Assembly: GCA_023257525.1 (NCBI GenBank)
Contig: JALRCB010000020.1
Span: 1-12,033 of the forward strand
Reading direction: 5' to 3'
DNA from: Candidatus Nanopelagicales bacterium
Lineage (GTDB): Bacteria > Actinomycetota > Actinomycetes > S36-B12 > UBA5976
DNA length: 12,033 nt
In this document: in pieces, positions 1 to 6,958 of the stretch
Position numbering within the stretch: position 1 is the first letter of the stretch
Layout: each line of letters begins with the position of its first letter
Made by a program: the position numbers and the translations under genes
The notes under the pieces: generated by a model
Seen by the model: only the letters and a program-made list of their open reading frames with translations
Told to the model about the DNA's origin: nothing
Database searches by the model: none

Positions 1-219
1 AATGTAGCCCGCTCGAAAATACTGTGACTTTGTCATTTTCATAGGCGCTCGCATTACTGCTGCAATTGATATCAAGATCGCGGCAGTTAGTGCGAATCTA
101 ACAGTGAGTAATGTAAACGGCTCGGCCTGCGGAAGTAAGAATTTCGCCCCAACGAATCCGGAGCTCCAAAGTAGGACAAAGATTGCTGGAGCAAACTTTG
201 ATACAAAAGTGTCAAACAT
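1..219 (-). CDS. EamA/DMT-family transporter, second tandem copy (3' end cut by window edge)
   Basis: The minus strand is open for 73 codons from an ATG at 219 to base 1, so only the N-terminus is visible. Reading it by hand gives a first membrane segment containing FVLLWSSGFVGAKFLLPQAE, then EPFTLLTVRFALTAAILIS, which is the start of an EamA-type drug/metabolite transporter. The same blocks occur in the upstream gene ending at 222 (LWSTGFVGAKY, EPFTFLTIRYFLAALIL); about half of the first 65 aligned residues are identical by hand count. The start codon lies 2 bases after the TAA of that gene, and I see no good Shine-Dalgarno, so translational coupling is likely. This is a tandem duplication of a roughly 10-helix inner-membrane permease, perhaps paired in function. 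The substrate is unknown. The rest of the protein lies outside the window. Confidence 0.85.
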   Translation of the reverse strand, partial: MFDTFVSKFAPAIFVLLWSSGFVGAKFLLPQAEPFTLLTVRFALTAAILISIAAVMRAPMKMTKSQYFRAGYI

Positions 220-221
220 TA

Positions 222-1109
222 TTAAACTTTTGTACTTTGTCTCATTACCAAGACGACTCCTAGACCGGCAAATGCCATTCCGATGATTCCGACAAGTCCA
301 ATTACTTCATCGAACAAGAAGTAAGCCTGAATCGCAGCCACCGGTGGAACTAGGTAGTAAAGACTAGACACTTTGCTTGCACTGCCGGTGCGCAACATAC
401 CGTAAAGCAAAACTATAGATGCGATCGAAAGCATAAATACGATCCAGGCCAGTCCAAAGAAGAACTCTGGCACCCATTGAATGATCTGATCTTCAGTCGC
501 AACTGACAGGATTGCAAACGCAATTGCGCTGATTGCGTACTGCGCTCCAGTTCCACTAAGGAACGGGATTTCACCACCAAGTTTCTTTTGAACTAAGTAG
601 CCACCACTAGTGCCAAGCAATGCGATTACGCAGATAACTATTCCAACAATTGATGCTGATGCGGTGTAGTCACCTTGGAATACCTTGGGCAAAAGTAGCA
701 GCGCGATACCCGCTACCCCCAGGAACAGACCAACAACCTGAACCCAACGCAGGCGCTCCCCTAGTAATGGCACTGCCAGCAGTGAAACCAAAACTGGCTG
801 GATACTTACAATCACGGCGCTGATACCAGCGGAAACTCCAAGGCTTACTGCGTAAAAAACTCCACCGATGTAGATGACGTGTAGCAAGATTCCAACTGCA
901 AACGAAGCTTTGAATTGTTCTTTGTTTAGTTTTAGCGGCTGCTTAAACGCGTAAGCGATCGCGAAGAGAATCAAGGCCGCTAAGAAGTACCTGATGGTTA
1001 GGAAAGTGAATGGTTCAGCGTAAGGAACTATGTATTTTGCGCCAACAAAACCAGTACTCCAAAGAAATACGAATAAAACTGGGGCATAACGCTCGAGTTG
1101 TTTAGGCAC
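222..1109 (-). CDS. EamA/DMT-family transporter (10-TM metabolite permease)
   Basis: This 295-residue protein is almost entirely hydrophobic, with about ten membrane segments arranged as two EamA repeats, the normal size for the drug/metabolite transporter superfamily. The N-terminal FLWSTGFVGAKY and EPFTFLTIRYFLAAL blocks are family hallmarks, and the second repeat runs roughly from residue 150. Such proteins usually export amino acids or other small metabolites from the inner membrane; the substrate cannot be read from sequence. The start is GTG, placed directly after the TAA of argG with no gap. An AGGA (plus strand 1119-1122) 9 bases upstream supports it. A paralogue follows 2 bases downstream. 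Its position behind argG suggests, without proving, a role in exporting an amino acid or related compound. Confidence 0.93.
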   Translation of the reverse strand: MPKQLERYAPVLFVFLWSTGFVGAKYIVPYAEPFTFLTIRYFLAALILFAIAYAFKQPLKLNKEQFKASFAVGILLHVIYIGGVFYAVSLGVSAGISAVIVSIQPVLVSLLAVPLLGERLRWVQVVGLFLGVAGIALLLLPKVFQGDYTASASIVGIVICVIALLGTSGGYLVQKKLGGEIPFLSGTGAQYAISAIAFAILSVATEDQIIQWVPEFFFGLAWIVFMLSIASIVLLYGMLRTGSASKVSSLYYLVPPVAAIQAYFLFDEVIGLVGIIGMAFAGLGVVLVMRQSTKV

Positions 1110-2525
1110 TTAGTCAGTTCCTGCATCAAATGCTGCTCGATTAAGTCCGGCATCAGAATCATCATTTGAATTAGCTGATGTGATCGCATTTGATTGACCA
1201 GACTTCATGTCGCCAACCAAACCAAATGTGCTTGCATCAATCTGGCCTTGTGCTTGGTAGAGCTCAAGCTTTGCGCGGGTATCGGCGATATCAAGATTTC
1301 GCATAGTCAATTGACCAATTCGATCTGTCGGACCAAACGCGGCATTCTCAGTGCGCTCCATTGAAAGCTTTTCTGGGTGATAACTCAAAGCCGGACCGCA
1401 AGTATTGATGATTGAGTAATCATCGCCGCGACGTAGGCGAATAGTTACTTCCCCGGTCACCGCTGATGCAACCCAACGCTGCAAAGATTCCCGAAGCATA
1501 AGCGCCTGCGGATCAAACCAGCGACCTTCGTAAAGCAGGCGACCTAGTCGTCGGCCTTCCGCATGGTAGTTAGCAATGGTGTCTTCGTTATGAATCGCAC
1601 TCAGCAAGCGCTCATAAGCGATAAAGAAAAGTGCCATGCCTGGTGCTTCATAGATTCCGCGACTCTTGGCTTCAATAATTCGGTTTTCAATTTGGTCGGT
1701 CATACCTAGACCATGACGCCCACCAATTAAATTAGCTTCTTTCATCAACTCCACAACGTCAGTAAATTCTTTGCCATTGATTGCAACTGGAATTCCTTGG
1801 TTGTAAGTAATCGTGACGTCTTCGGAAGCAATCTTTACTGACTCGTCCCAGAAACGAACCCCCATGATTGGTTCAACAATTTCCAATGACGCATCAAGAT
1901 TTTCTAAAGTCTTAGCTTCGTGGGTAGCGCCAAGAATATTTGCATCTGTTGAATAAGCCTTTTCAGTGCTGTCACGATATGGCAAGTTGTTTGCAACTAA
2001 CCATTCGGACATTTCTTTCCGCCCACCAAGTTCACTAACAAAGTCGACATCAAGCCACGGTTTGTAAATTCGCAGATTCGGATTAGCGAGCAGTCCGTAT
2101 CGGTAGAAGCGCTCGATGTCGTTGCCTTTGAATGTGCTGCCATCGCCCCAGATGTCGACATTGTCTTTGAGCATTGCGCGAACCAATAACGTTCCGGTTA
2201 CTGCGCGTCCCAACGGAGTTGTGTTGAAGTATTGCTTTCCGCCGGAGCGAATATGAAAGGCGCCACATGCGATCGCGGCTAATCCTTCGTTAACTAATGC
2301 TTCTTTGCAATCAACAAGGCGAGAGATTTCTGCGCCGTATTCGCCTGCTCGTGATGGCACTGAATCAATGTCTGGCTCATCGTATTGACCCAAGTCAGCG
2401 GTGTAGGTGCAAGGAATTGCGCCCTTGCTTCGCATCCAAGCCACAGCCACAGAAGTATCTAGGCCACCAGAGAAGGCAATTCCAACTTTTTCGCCAACCG
2501 GCAATGAGGCAAGGACTTTAGACAT
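1110..2525 (-). CDS. argG: Argininosuccinate synthase, long (type 2) form
   Basis: This cytosolic enzyme joins citrulline and aspartate using ATP to make argininosuccinate, the penultimate step of arginine synthesis. The ATP PP-loop SGGLDTS is at residues 19-25. FNTTPLGRAVTGT (100-112) and GDGSTFKGNDIERF (128-141) follow, with LGATHEAK, GGRHGLGMTDQIENRIIEAK and RLGRLLYEGRWFDPQ further on. These match E. coli ArgG nearly block for block. At 471 residues it is of the long type (E. coli about 447), not the about 400-residue type common in actinobacteria. The final 30 or so residues are a low-complexity Asn/Asp/Ser/Ala tail. No good Shine-Dalgarno precedes the ATG; a TAGACT hexamer six bases upstream suggests a leaderless start. 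It lies 27 bases after the GNAT gene and abuts the EamA gene. No other arg gene is in the window. Confidence 0.97.
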   Translation of the reverse strand: MSKVLASLPVGEKVGIAFSGGLDTSVAVAWMRSKGAIPCTYTADLGQYDEPDIDSVPSRAGEYGAEISRLVDCKEALVNEGLAAIACGAFHIRSGGKQYFNTTPLGRAVTGTLLVRAMLKDNVDIWGDGSTFKGNDIERFYRYGLLANPNLRIYKPWLDVDFVSELGGRKEMSEWLVANNLPYRDSTEKAYSTDANILGATHEAKTLENLDASLEIVEPIMGVRFWDESVKIASEDVTITYNQGIPVAINGKEFTDVVELMKEANLIGGRHGLGMTDQIENRIIEAKSRGIYEAPGMALFFIAYERLLSAIHNEDTIANYHAEGRRLGRLLYEGRWFDPQALMLRESLQRWVASAVTGEVTIRLRRGDDYSIINTCGPALSYHPEKLSMERTENAAFGPTDRIGQLTMRNLDIADTRAKLELYQAQGQIDASTFGLVGDMKSGQSNAITSANSNDDSDAGLNRAAFDAGTD

Positions 2526-2531
2526 GTGGAA

Positions 2532-2537
2532 AGTCTA
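2532..2537 (-). promoter_or_regulatory. Candidate -10 element for a leaderless argG transcript
   Basis: On the minus strand TAGACT is followed by exactly six bases and then the argG ATG. This is the spacing expected if transcription starts at the A of the start codon, as is common in actinobacteria. There is no convincing Shine-Dalgarno and no clear -35 element. The 27-base gap to the upstream gene leaves room for a promoter but not for a long leader. Confidence 0.45.
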
Positions 2538-2552
2538 TTGGAGTTACGGGTC

Positions 2553-3059
2553 CTAAATTCCCTTAGCAGGTGTGGTTCTGCGCATACGTTGATAGAACTT
2601 TCCAGGCTGGCTCGTGCTTGGCTGTGGGTCGCCAATATTCTCGAACCCAATTAGCTCATAAGCCTTAATCGCTGAATAGTTATCCACCCAAACGCCTAAT
2701 CCCTGTTCGCTCCACGGCTTAACATCAACTTGCGAATCCACATACTCAATCAAAGCCCGCATCACACCTTTGCCGCGTGCCTCAGGACGCACCCAGCAAC
2801 CCCTGATCCAGCAGCTTGCAGCAAAATCTTCATCGACCTGGTCAACGAACATAATTCCGATATCGCCTGATTCGTCACTTGCTAAAACAAAATTGGATTT
2901 GCTCAGCCGGGCTCGCCAGAATCTCTCTGGCCGAATGGATTCAGATTCATACTTGGCGCCAAATGCTTCCGGATTTGCTTGCAGAGATGCGAGCCGAATT
3001 TCCCGAACTCGCTCCCAGTCATCTGGACCACAAGGTGCGACTTGAATCTTTGAAGTCAT
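2553..3059 (-). CDS. GNAT-family N-acetyltransferase
   Basis: The protein has 168 residues, a typical size for a single GNAT domain using acetyl-CoA. Motif A is visible at about residues 89-105 (WVRPEARGKGVMRALIEY), with the R-x-x-G-x-G pyrophosphate-binding pattern around R95-G98. Motif B is NYSAIKAYELIGFE at 127-140, the usual Asn...Ala...Tyr...GF ending. The N-terminal LASLQANPEAFGAKYESE block is also common in bacterial GNATs of the RimI-like group. The acceptor is unknown; an amino acid, a protein N-terminus or an antibiotic are all possible. The ATG lies 3 bases after the stop of the hydroxyacid dehydrogenase gene, so the two are almost certainly cotranscribed. The ribosome site is weak (TAGG), again pointing to coupling. 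Confidence 0.9.
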   Translation of the reverse strand: MTSKIQVAPCGPDDWERVREIRLASLQANPEAFGAKYESESIRPERFWRARLSKSNFVLASDESGDIGIMFVDQVDEDFAASCWIRGCWVRPEARGKGVMRALIEYVDSQVDVKPWSEQGLGVWVDNYSAIKAYELIGFENIGDPQPSTSQPGKFYQRMRRTTPAKGI

Positions 3060-3062
3060 GAC

Positions 3063-4025
3063 CTAGCTGGTGACGAGGTTTGGAGCCTGCGCACCAGCAA
3101 GGATTGCTAGTGCATTTGTTGCGGCGATATCAGCCATAGCGGCTCGAGTTTCAACGGTTGCCGATCCCAAGTGCGGAATCAACACAGCGTTATCAAGTTC
3201 AAGCAAACCAGGATTAACTGCTGGTTCATTCTCAAATACATCTAGTCCGGCGCCAGCAATCTCCCCCGACTTAAGGGCATCAACAAGTGCTTGTTCGTGA
3301 ACAATTGGACCTCGTGCGGTGTTGATTAGGAATGCAGTTTTTTTCATGCGAGCAAACTGATTCTCGCTTATTAAGTGATGTGTGGCCGGTGAGTAAGGGC
3401 AGTGCAGTGAAATTACGTCGCTAGATTCAATTAGTTCATCCATGGACATGTACTTAGCATCAAGTTCTTTAACCACATTGTCCTCAAGCGGTGACCGACG
3501 TGTGTAAGCAATGTTCATGCCAAAGGCTTTTGCACGGCGCGCTGTTGCAATTCCGATCTGACCCATTCCAACAATGCCAAGTTGGCGACCTTGTAGGCCC
3601 ATGCCAAGCATGTAGAACATTCCCCACTGCCATGGCTCTTGCTTACGAATCACACGCTCGCCTTCTGCCAATCGGCGCGTGGACATCAAAATAAGCGCCA
3701 TTGCAATATCGGCTGTGGCTTCAGTCAAAACGCCTGGGGTGTTTGTAACAAGCACGCCACGCTTTTCGCAAGCTGGCACATCAATGTTGTTGTAACCAAC
3801 TGCAACATTTGAAACAGACTTTAGTTGCGGACCGGCTGCATCAAGTAGTTCGTCATCGATCTTTTCCGTTAAAAGCGAAACGATCGCATCTGCGCCAGCA
3901 ACCATGGTCAAAAGTTCAGCACGAGAAATCGCATCGTCTTTTTCCCAAGCAGTTACCTCGTGCTCAGCCTTTAGTCGCTCGAGACCGCCAGATGGAATCT
4001 TGCCAGTTACAACAACGCGAGCCAT
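3063..4025 (-). CDS. D-2-hydroxyacid dehydrogenase (glyoxylate/hydroxypyruvate reductase type)
   Basis: This 320-residue cytosolic oxidoreductase has the standard length of the D-2-hydroxyacid dehydrogenase family. The substrate-binding VGYNNID lies at 77-82, and the Rossmann motif GMGQIG is at 153-158. The catalytic triad reads R238 (NTARGP), E267 (FENEP) and H285 (PHLGSA), with the same spacing (29 and 18 residues) as known glycerate dehydrogenases. After the second Rossmann strand the sequence is YTRRS (174-178), with arginines where NAD enzymes carry an acidic residue, so NADPH preference is inferred. The likely reaction is reduction of glyoxylate or hydroxypyruvate. Its ATG directly follows the TAG of the aminotransferase with no gap, so the two enzymes are probably made together: transamination giving a 2-oxo acid, then its reduction. 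Confidence 0.93.
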   Translation of the reverse strand: MARVVVTGKIPSGGLERLKAEHEVTAWEKDDAISRAELLTMVAGADAIVSLLTEKIDDELLDAAGPQLKSVSNVAVGYNNIDVPACEKRGVLVTNTPGVLTEATADIAMALILMSTRRLAEGERVIRKQEPWQWGMFYMLGMGLQGRQLGIVGMGQIGIATARRAKAFGMNIAYTRRSPLEDNVVKELDAKYMSMDELIESSDVISLHCPYSPATHHLISENQFARMKKTAFLINTARGPIVHEQALVDALKSGEIAGAGLDVFENEPAVNPGLLELDNAVLIPHLGSATVETRAAMADIAATNALAILAGAQAPNLVTS

Positions 4026-5219
4026 CTATTCAGCGATCCATTCACCCATGAACTTAAGACCATCAGAGATGTCACTGTTGTCAATGCCAGAGAATGCAAG
4101 GCGGATGTACTGTTCTTGTTCACCTGGCTGCGGACGACCAAAGTGACGACGAGTACAGAATGAAACGCCAGTTGCATGAAGTGCCTGTTGAGCGAAGTCA
4201 GCTAAGTCAGTGATTCCCTTATTGGCCATAGCTTCAGTCACATCTGGGAACAAGTAGAAACCAGCTTCAGGTGTGTGAACTTTTACGCCTGGCATCTGAC
4301 GAAGTAAATCAAGAGCTGTATCGCGACGTTGCTTCAAAGTGTTAAGCATGATCGGAACGCCTGACTGATCGCCAGTAACTGCTTCAACGCCACCATATTG
4401 AACGAAGTGTGTGGTGCAGGACTCGTCGTTGGTGTTTAGCTTTGCTATCACGTCTGCAATTTCTTTAGGTGCGATTGCAGCACCAAGGCGCCAGCCGGTC
4501 ATCGCAAACTTCTTTGAGAACGTGTAAAGAATTACGGTGCGCTCTGCCATACCCGGAAGGGATGCAATCGACTTTGACTTTCCTTCGTAGCGCATTTCAA
4601 AATACGCTTCATCTGAAAGTACATAAAGATTATTGGCAATCGCAATTTCCGCAATTGCTTCGCGCTCAGCATCAGTTGATTCAGCGCCGTTTGGATTTTG
4701 TAGGTCGTTGTAAACAATTGCCTTAGTGCGAGGTGTAATCAAAGATTTGATTTGATCAATGTCAATGCTGAAACCGTTGCCATTTGCAATGTAACGGTAA
4801 GGCTTTGCGATTCCACCGAAGTATTCGATTTGGCTTTCGTAAATTGGGTAGCCAGGGTTTGGGTAAAGAACTTCGTCGCCTGGATTCATGATGGTCTGAA
4901 TGAACTTTGTGATAACTGGTTTCCCACCAGGCTGAACGACAACGTTCGAAGCATCAAAACTTAAACCACGGTCGCCACCAACGTTGGCAGCTAGGGCTTC
5001 GCGCAACTGCGGAATTCCAGCACCTGGGCAGTAGCCAGTTTTGCCATCTGCAATCGCACGATTCATTGCATCAACAATGTTCTGTGATGTTGGCAGGTTG
5101 ATGTCACCTAAGTGGAACGGGAAGATTCGATTACCTTTTTGGCCCCATTCAGCTGCGGCTAGGGAAACGGCGAATGCGGTTTCAGTACCTAAGTTTTCTA
5201 GACGTGTTGCTAAAGCCAT
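4026..5219 (-). CDS. Class I/II PLP-dependent aminotransferase
   Basis: This 397-residue fold-type I aminotransferase shows the full set of landmarks. GYCPGAGIPQLREAL is at 62-76, NPGYPIYE at 121-128, SDEAYFE at 202-208 (PLP-contacting D203 and Y206), and TFSKKFAMTGWRLG at 233-246. The Schiff-base lysine is K236, and R373 (YIRLAFS) should bind the substrate carboxylate. The usual NPTG motif reads QNPNGAE (174-180), a variant. The family is mostly aspartate or aromatic aminotransferases, and specificity cannot be assigned by eye. The gene is 122 bases after ocd and is joined stop-to-start to the hydroxyacid dehydrogenase, so it may feed it a 2-oxo acid. The ATG at 5219 is preceded only by a weak GGGG ribosome site. 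Confidence 0.94.
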   Translation of the reverse strand: MALATRLENLGTETAFAVSLAAAEWGQKGNRIFPFHLGDINLPTSQNIVDAMNRAIADGKTGYCPGAGIPQLREALAANVGGDRGLSFDASNVVVQPGGKPVITKFIQTIMNPGDEVLYPNPGYPIYESQIEYFGGIAKPYRYIANGNGFSIDIDQIKSLITPRTKAIVYNDLQNPNGAESTDAEREAIAEIAIANNLYVLSDEAYFEMRYEGKSKSIASLPGMAERTVILYTFSKKFAMTGWRLGAAIAPKEIADVIAKLNTNDESCTTHFVQYGGVEAVTGDQSGVPIMLNTLKQRRDTALDLLRQMPGVKVHTPEAGFYLFPDVTEAMANKGITDLADFAQQALHATGVSFCTRRHFGRPQPGEQEQYIRLAFSGIDNSDISDGLKFMGEWIAE

Positions 5220-5341
5220 GGATTACCCCAAAAAGTCGCGGTTTGTCCTTGTACTTTATCGCCCGAGAAAGGCGCTAGCCATTTGGGAATTCCAGGCGCC
5301 TTAGCCAGACCCCCACATCGTGGAACCTGGCTCTAGAAGCC
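5220..5341 (-). promoter_or_regulatory. ocd-aminotransferase intergenic region with two inverted repeats and a possible promoter
   Basis: This gap carries structure on the minus strand. The first hairpin (plus 5303-5332) has outer arms AGCCAG/CTGGCT and an inner CCAC/GTGG stem around a 3-base loop. The second repeat, GGCGC (5296-5300) with GCGCC (5271-5275), is followed by TTTCTC and could be a weak terminator for ocd. A TAAAGT hexamer (5253-5258), 17 bases after a poor -35, could start the aminotransferase transcript. No known riboswitch consensus is evident. The roles are inferred from position. Confidence 0.35.
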
Positions 5342-6391
5342 TTAAACCGCGCGACGTTTTACCGAGCGAAGCTGGCCACGACGGGTATGGGTGAATAGGT
5401 CCTTAGGACCAATTGGAGTTGGCACCAATTCAATATCTACGCCAATTCCGCGCTGAACACTCTGCTTATAGATGTACTCAAGTGTTGAGAAATCTTCGAT
5501 CGCGAAGCCAACGGAGTCAAAGATCGTAACTTGCTCGTCGTTGTCACGGCCCACTTCTTTTCCTGCCAATACTTTCCACAGGTGATTAACCGGGAAGTCA
5601 GCTGGCATCTGCTGGATGTCACCTTCGATGCGAGTCTGTGGTTCAAATTCCACGAACACTTTGCCTTGAGTTAATACGCCAGCAGCAAGTTCAGTTTTTC
5701 CTGGGCAGTCGCCACCAACACCGTTGAAGTGCATGCCTGGTTCAACCATGTCCGCAGTAACGATTGTGGCCATTGCCTTATCAGCGGTAATCGTAGTAAC
5801 GATGTCTGCACTCTTGACGGCTTCAGCCACCGAGTTGCAGTGCACAACCTTTAAGCCTTCAAATTCAGCCAAATTTCGCGCTAACTTTTCAGTAGCTTCT
5901 GGATCAATATCAAATGCCCGAATTTCAGTGATGCCAATGACCTTATGGAAACCAATTGCTTGGAATTCGGCTTGGGCGCCGTTGCCAATCATTGCCATAA
6001 CGCGTGAATCTTTGCGAGCTAATGCGCGAGCAGCCATAACTGAAGTGGCCGCAGTACGAATCGCAGTTGCCAGAGTTAGTTCACTTAGCAACATTGGGTA
6101 ACCGGTACTCATGTCAGATAGAACGCCAAAACCCATGACACTAAATAGGTCGTGCTTGATGTTTTCTGGATGACCATTTACATACTTGAAGCCATAACGC
6201 TCGGCATTTGATGTCGGCATTAACTCGATAACGCCTTCTTCGTTGTGGGCGCCGAAACGAGCGGCCTTGTCAAACTCTTCCCAGCGCACGAAGTTTGCTT
6301 CAATGCCGTCGGTTAACTCGGCGATGAATTCATCTACTCCAATAACCTGAATCAGCTTGGCCATTGCTGGTACATCAACAAAACGAGTCAT
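5342..6391 (-). CDS. ocd: Ornithine cyclodeaminase
   Basis: This enzyme converts L-ornithine to L-proline and ammonia, using bound NAD as a recycled hydride carrier. At 349 residues it is nearly the length of the Pseudomonas putida enzyme, and the sequence follows that protein block for block from memory (VGVIELMP-like start, FKYVNGHP, LLSELT, GNGAQAEFQA, VGGDCPGKTEL, FVEFEPQTRIEGDIQQ). The catalytic residues known from P. putida fall at the same numbers here: E56, K69, R112 and D228. The dinucleotide motif is GNGAQ at 136-140. A clear AGGA lies 7 bases before the ATG. It is divergent from an Lrp-family gene, whose product is a likely regulator. A role in using ornithine or arginine as nitrogen source, or in proline supply, is inferred; tauropine-type and mu-crystallin relatives are less likely given the residue match. 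Confidence 0.95.
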   Translation of the reverse strand: MTRFVDVPAMAKLIQVIGVDEFIAELTDGIEANFVRWEEFDKAARFGAHNEEGVIELMPTSNAERYGFKYVNGHPENIKHDLFSVMGFGVLSDMSTGYPMLLSELTLATAIRTAATSVMAARALARKDSRVMAMIGNGAQAEFQAIGFHKVIGITEIRAFDIDPEATEKLARNLAEFEGLKVVHCNSVAEAVKSADIVTTITADKAMATIVTADMVEPGMHFNGVGGDCPGKTELAAGVLTQGKVFVEFEPQTRIEGDIQQMPADFPVNHLWKVLAGKEVGRDNDEQVTIFDSVGFAIEDFSTLEYIYKQSVQRGIGVDIELVPTPIGPKDLFTHTRRGQLRSVKRRAV

Positions 6392-6457
6392 TGGGAATCC
6401 TGTTCGGGTGGGGAAACTACTTGTACGACTTAGAAACTACTGGTTTTCCTTGTCACA

Positions 6458-6478
6458 TAGTGCCAACAAATTGCACTA
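6458..6478. promoter_or_regulatory. Inverted repeat 1, candidate operator of the AsnC/Lrp regulator
   Basis: Perfect six-base arms TAGTGC and GCACTA flank a 9-base A/T-rich spacer. The site lies in the divergent region, 67-87 bases upstream of the ocd start. A further TAATTAGCAC follows directly, giving a third copy of the GCAC/GTGC half-site. AsnC/Lrp proteins bind imperfect palindromes with A/T-rich centres, so this is a plausible binding site by position and form. Confidence 0.5.
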
Positions 6479-6499
6479 ATTAGCACTCTTGTTTAGCAT

Positions 6500-6522
6500 T
6501 TTGATAACTTAACTCTATCAAA
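6500..6522. promoter_or_regulatory. Inverted repeat 2, candidate autoregulatory operator
   Basis: Perfect seven-base arms TTTGATA and TATCAAA flank a 9-base spacer, ending 13 bases before the ATG of the Lrp-family gene. Its spacer length equals that of the first repeat, and the two centres are about 43 bp apart, close to four helical turns. It would overlap the likely -10 and start region of the regulator gene (a TAGCAT hexamer lies at 6494-6499), as expected for self-repression. Confidence 0.5.
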
Positions 6523-6535
6523 TTGTAAGGAAACT

Positions 6536-6958
6536 ATGGATGATCTAGATCGCGCCATTCTGGCCCAGCTTCGCAAAGATGCTCGTACCTCGATTAGTTC
6601 CATCGCCAGTGACCTAAAGGTCGCTCGAGCCACAGTGCAGCATCGAATCACTCGTCTAGAGAATGACGGAACCATCGTTGGCTACACCGTGAAAGTCAAT
6701 CCAGGCTCTTCCCCAAACGTGGTGCGCGCCATCATGTCGATTGCTACCGAAGGCAACACCGCGAAGTCAGTTGTCACTCGCTTAAGCAGTTCACCCAACG
6801 TAACTGCCGTGCACTCAACAAATGGTAAATGGGATTTGATTGCAGACATTCAAGCAGACTCGTTAGAAGAGTTTGATAAAGCAATCAATGAGATTCGGGA
6901 GATGAAAGAAATTAGTTCATCGGAAACAAATCTGCTTCTGTCTACTTATGCGTTTTAG
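6536..6958 (+). CDS. AsnC/Lrp-family transcriptional regulator
   Basis: This 140-residue DNA-binding protein begins MDDLDRAILAQLRKDAR, the classic AsnC/Lrp opening. A helix-turn-helix spans about residues 17-45 (SSIASDLKVARATVQHRITR), and a RAM ligand-binding domain about 63-137. The latter includes AVHSTNGKWDLIADI, the counterpart of the usual tG-x-[WYF]-D-x motif, and the regular DSLEEFDKAINEI helix. It is slightly shorter than E. coli Lrp (164). AAGGA stands 5 bases before the ATG. The gene is divergent from ocd, and members of this family commonly control a neighbouring amino-acid gene and themselves; ornithine, arginine or proline would be natural effectors, but this is inference. Its stop codon overlaps the stop of the opposing DUF1801 gene by four bases. 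Confidence 0.93.
   Translation: MDDLDRAILAQLRKDARTSISSIASDLKVARATVQHRITRLENDGTIVGYTVKVNPGSSPNVVRAIMSIATEGNTAKSVVTRLSSSPNVTAVHSTNGKWDLIADIQADSLEEFDKAINEIREMKEISSSETNLLLSTYAF

Noticed and set aside
104..286. A 60-codon plus-strand frame at the left end
   Set aside because: It lies antisense to the partial second EamA gene and the end of the first, both of which show clear family sequence. Its own translation looks like no known protein.
2083..2521. Several short frames inside argG on both strands
   Set aside because: They sit wholly inside a highly conserved argG frame, lack ribosome sites and have arbitrary composition.
5220..5341. A riboswitch ahead of the aminotransferase
   Set aside because: Hairpins are present, but no recognisable consensus of a glycine, SAM, lysine or other known riboswitch could be found.
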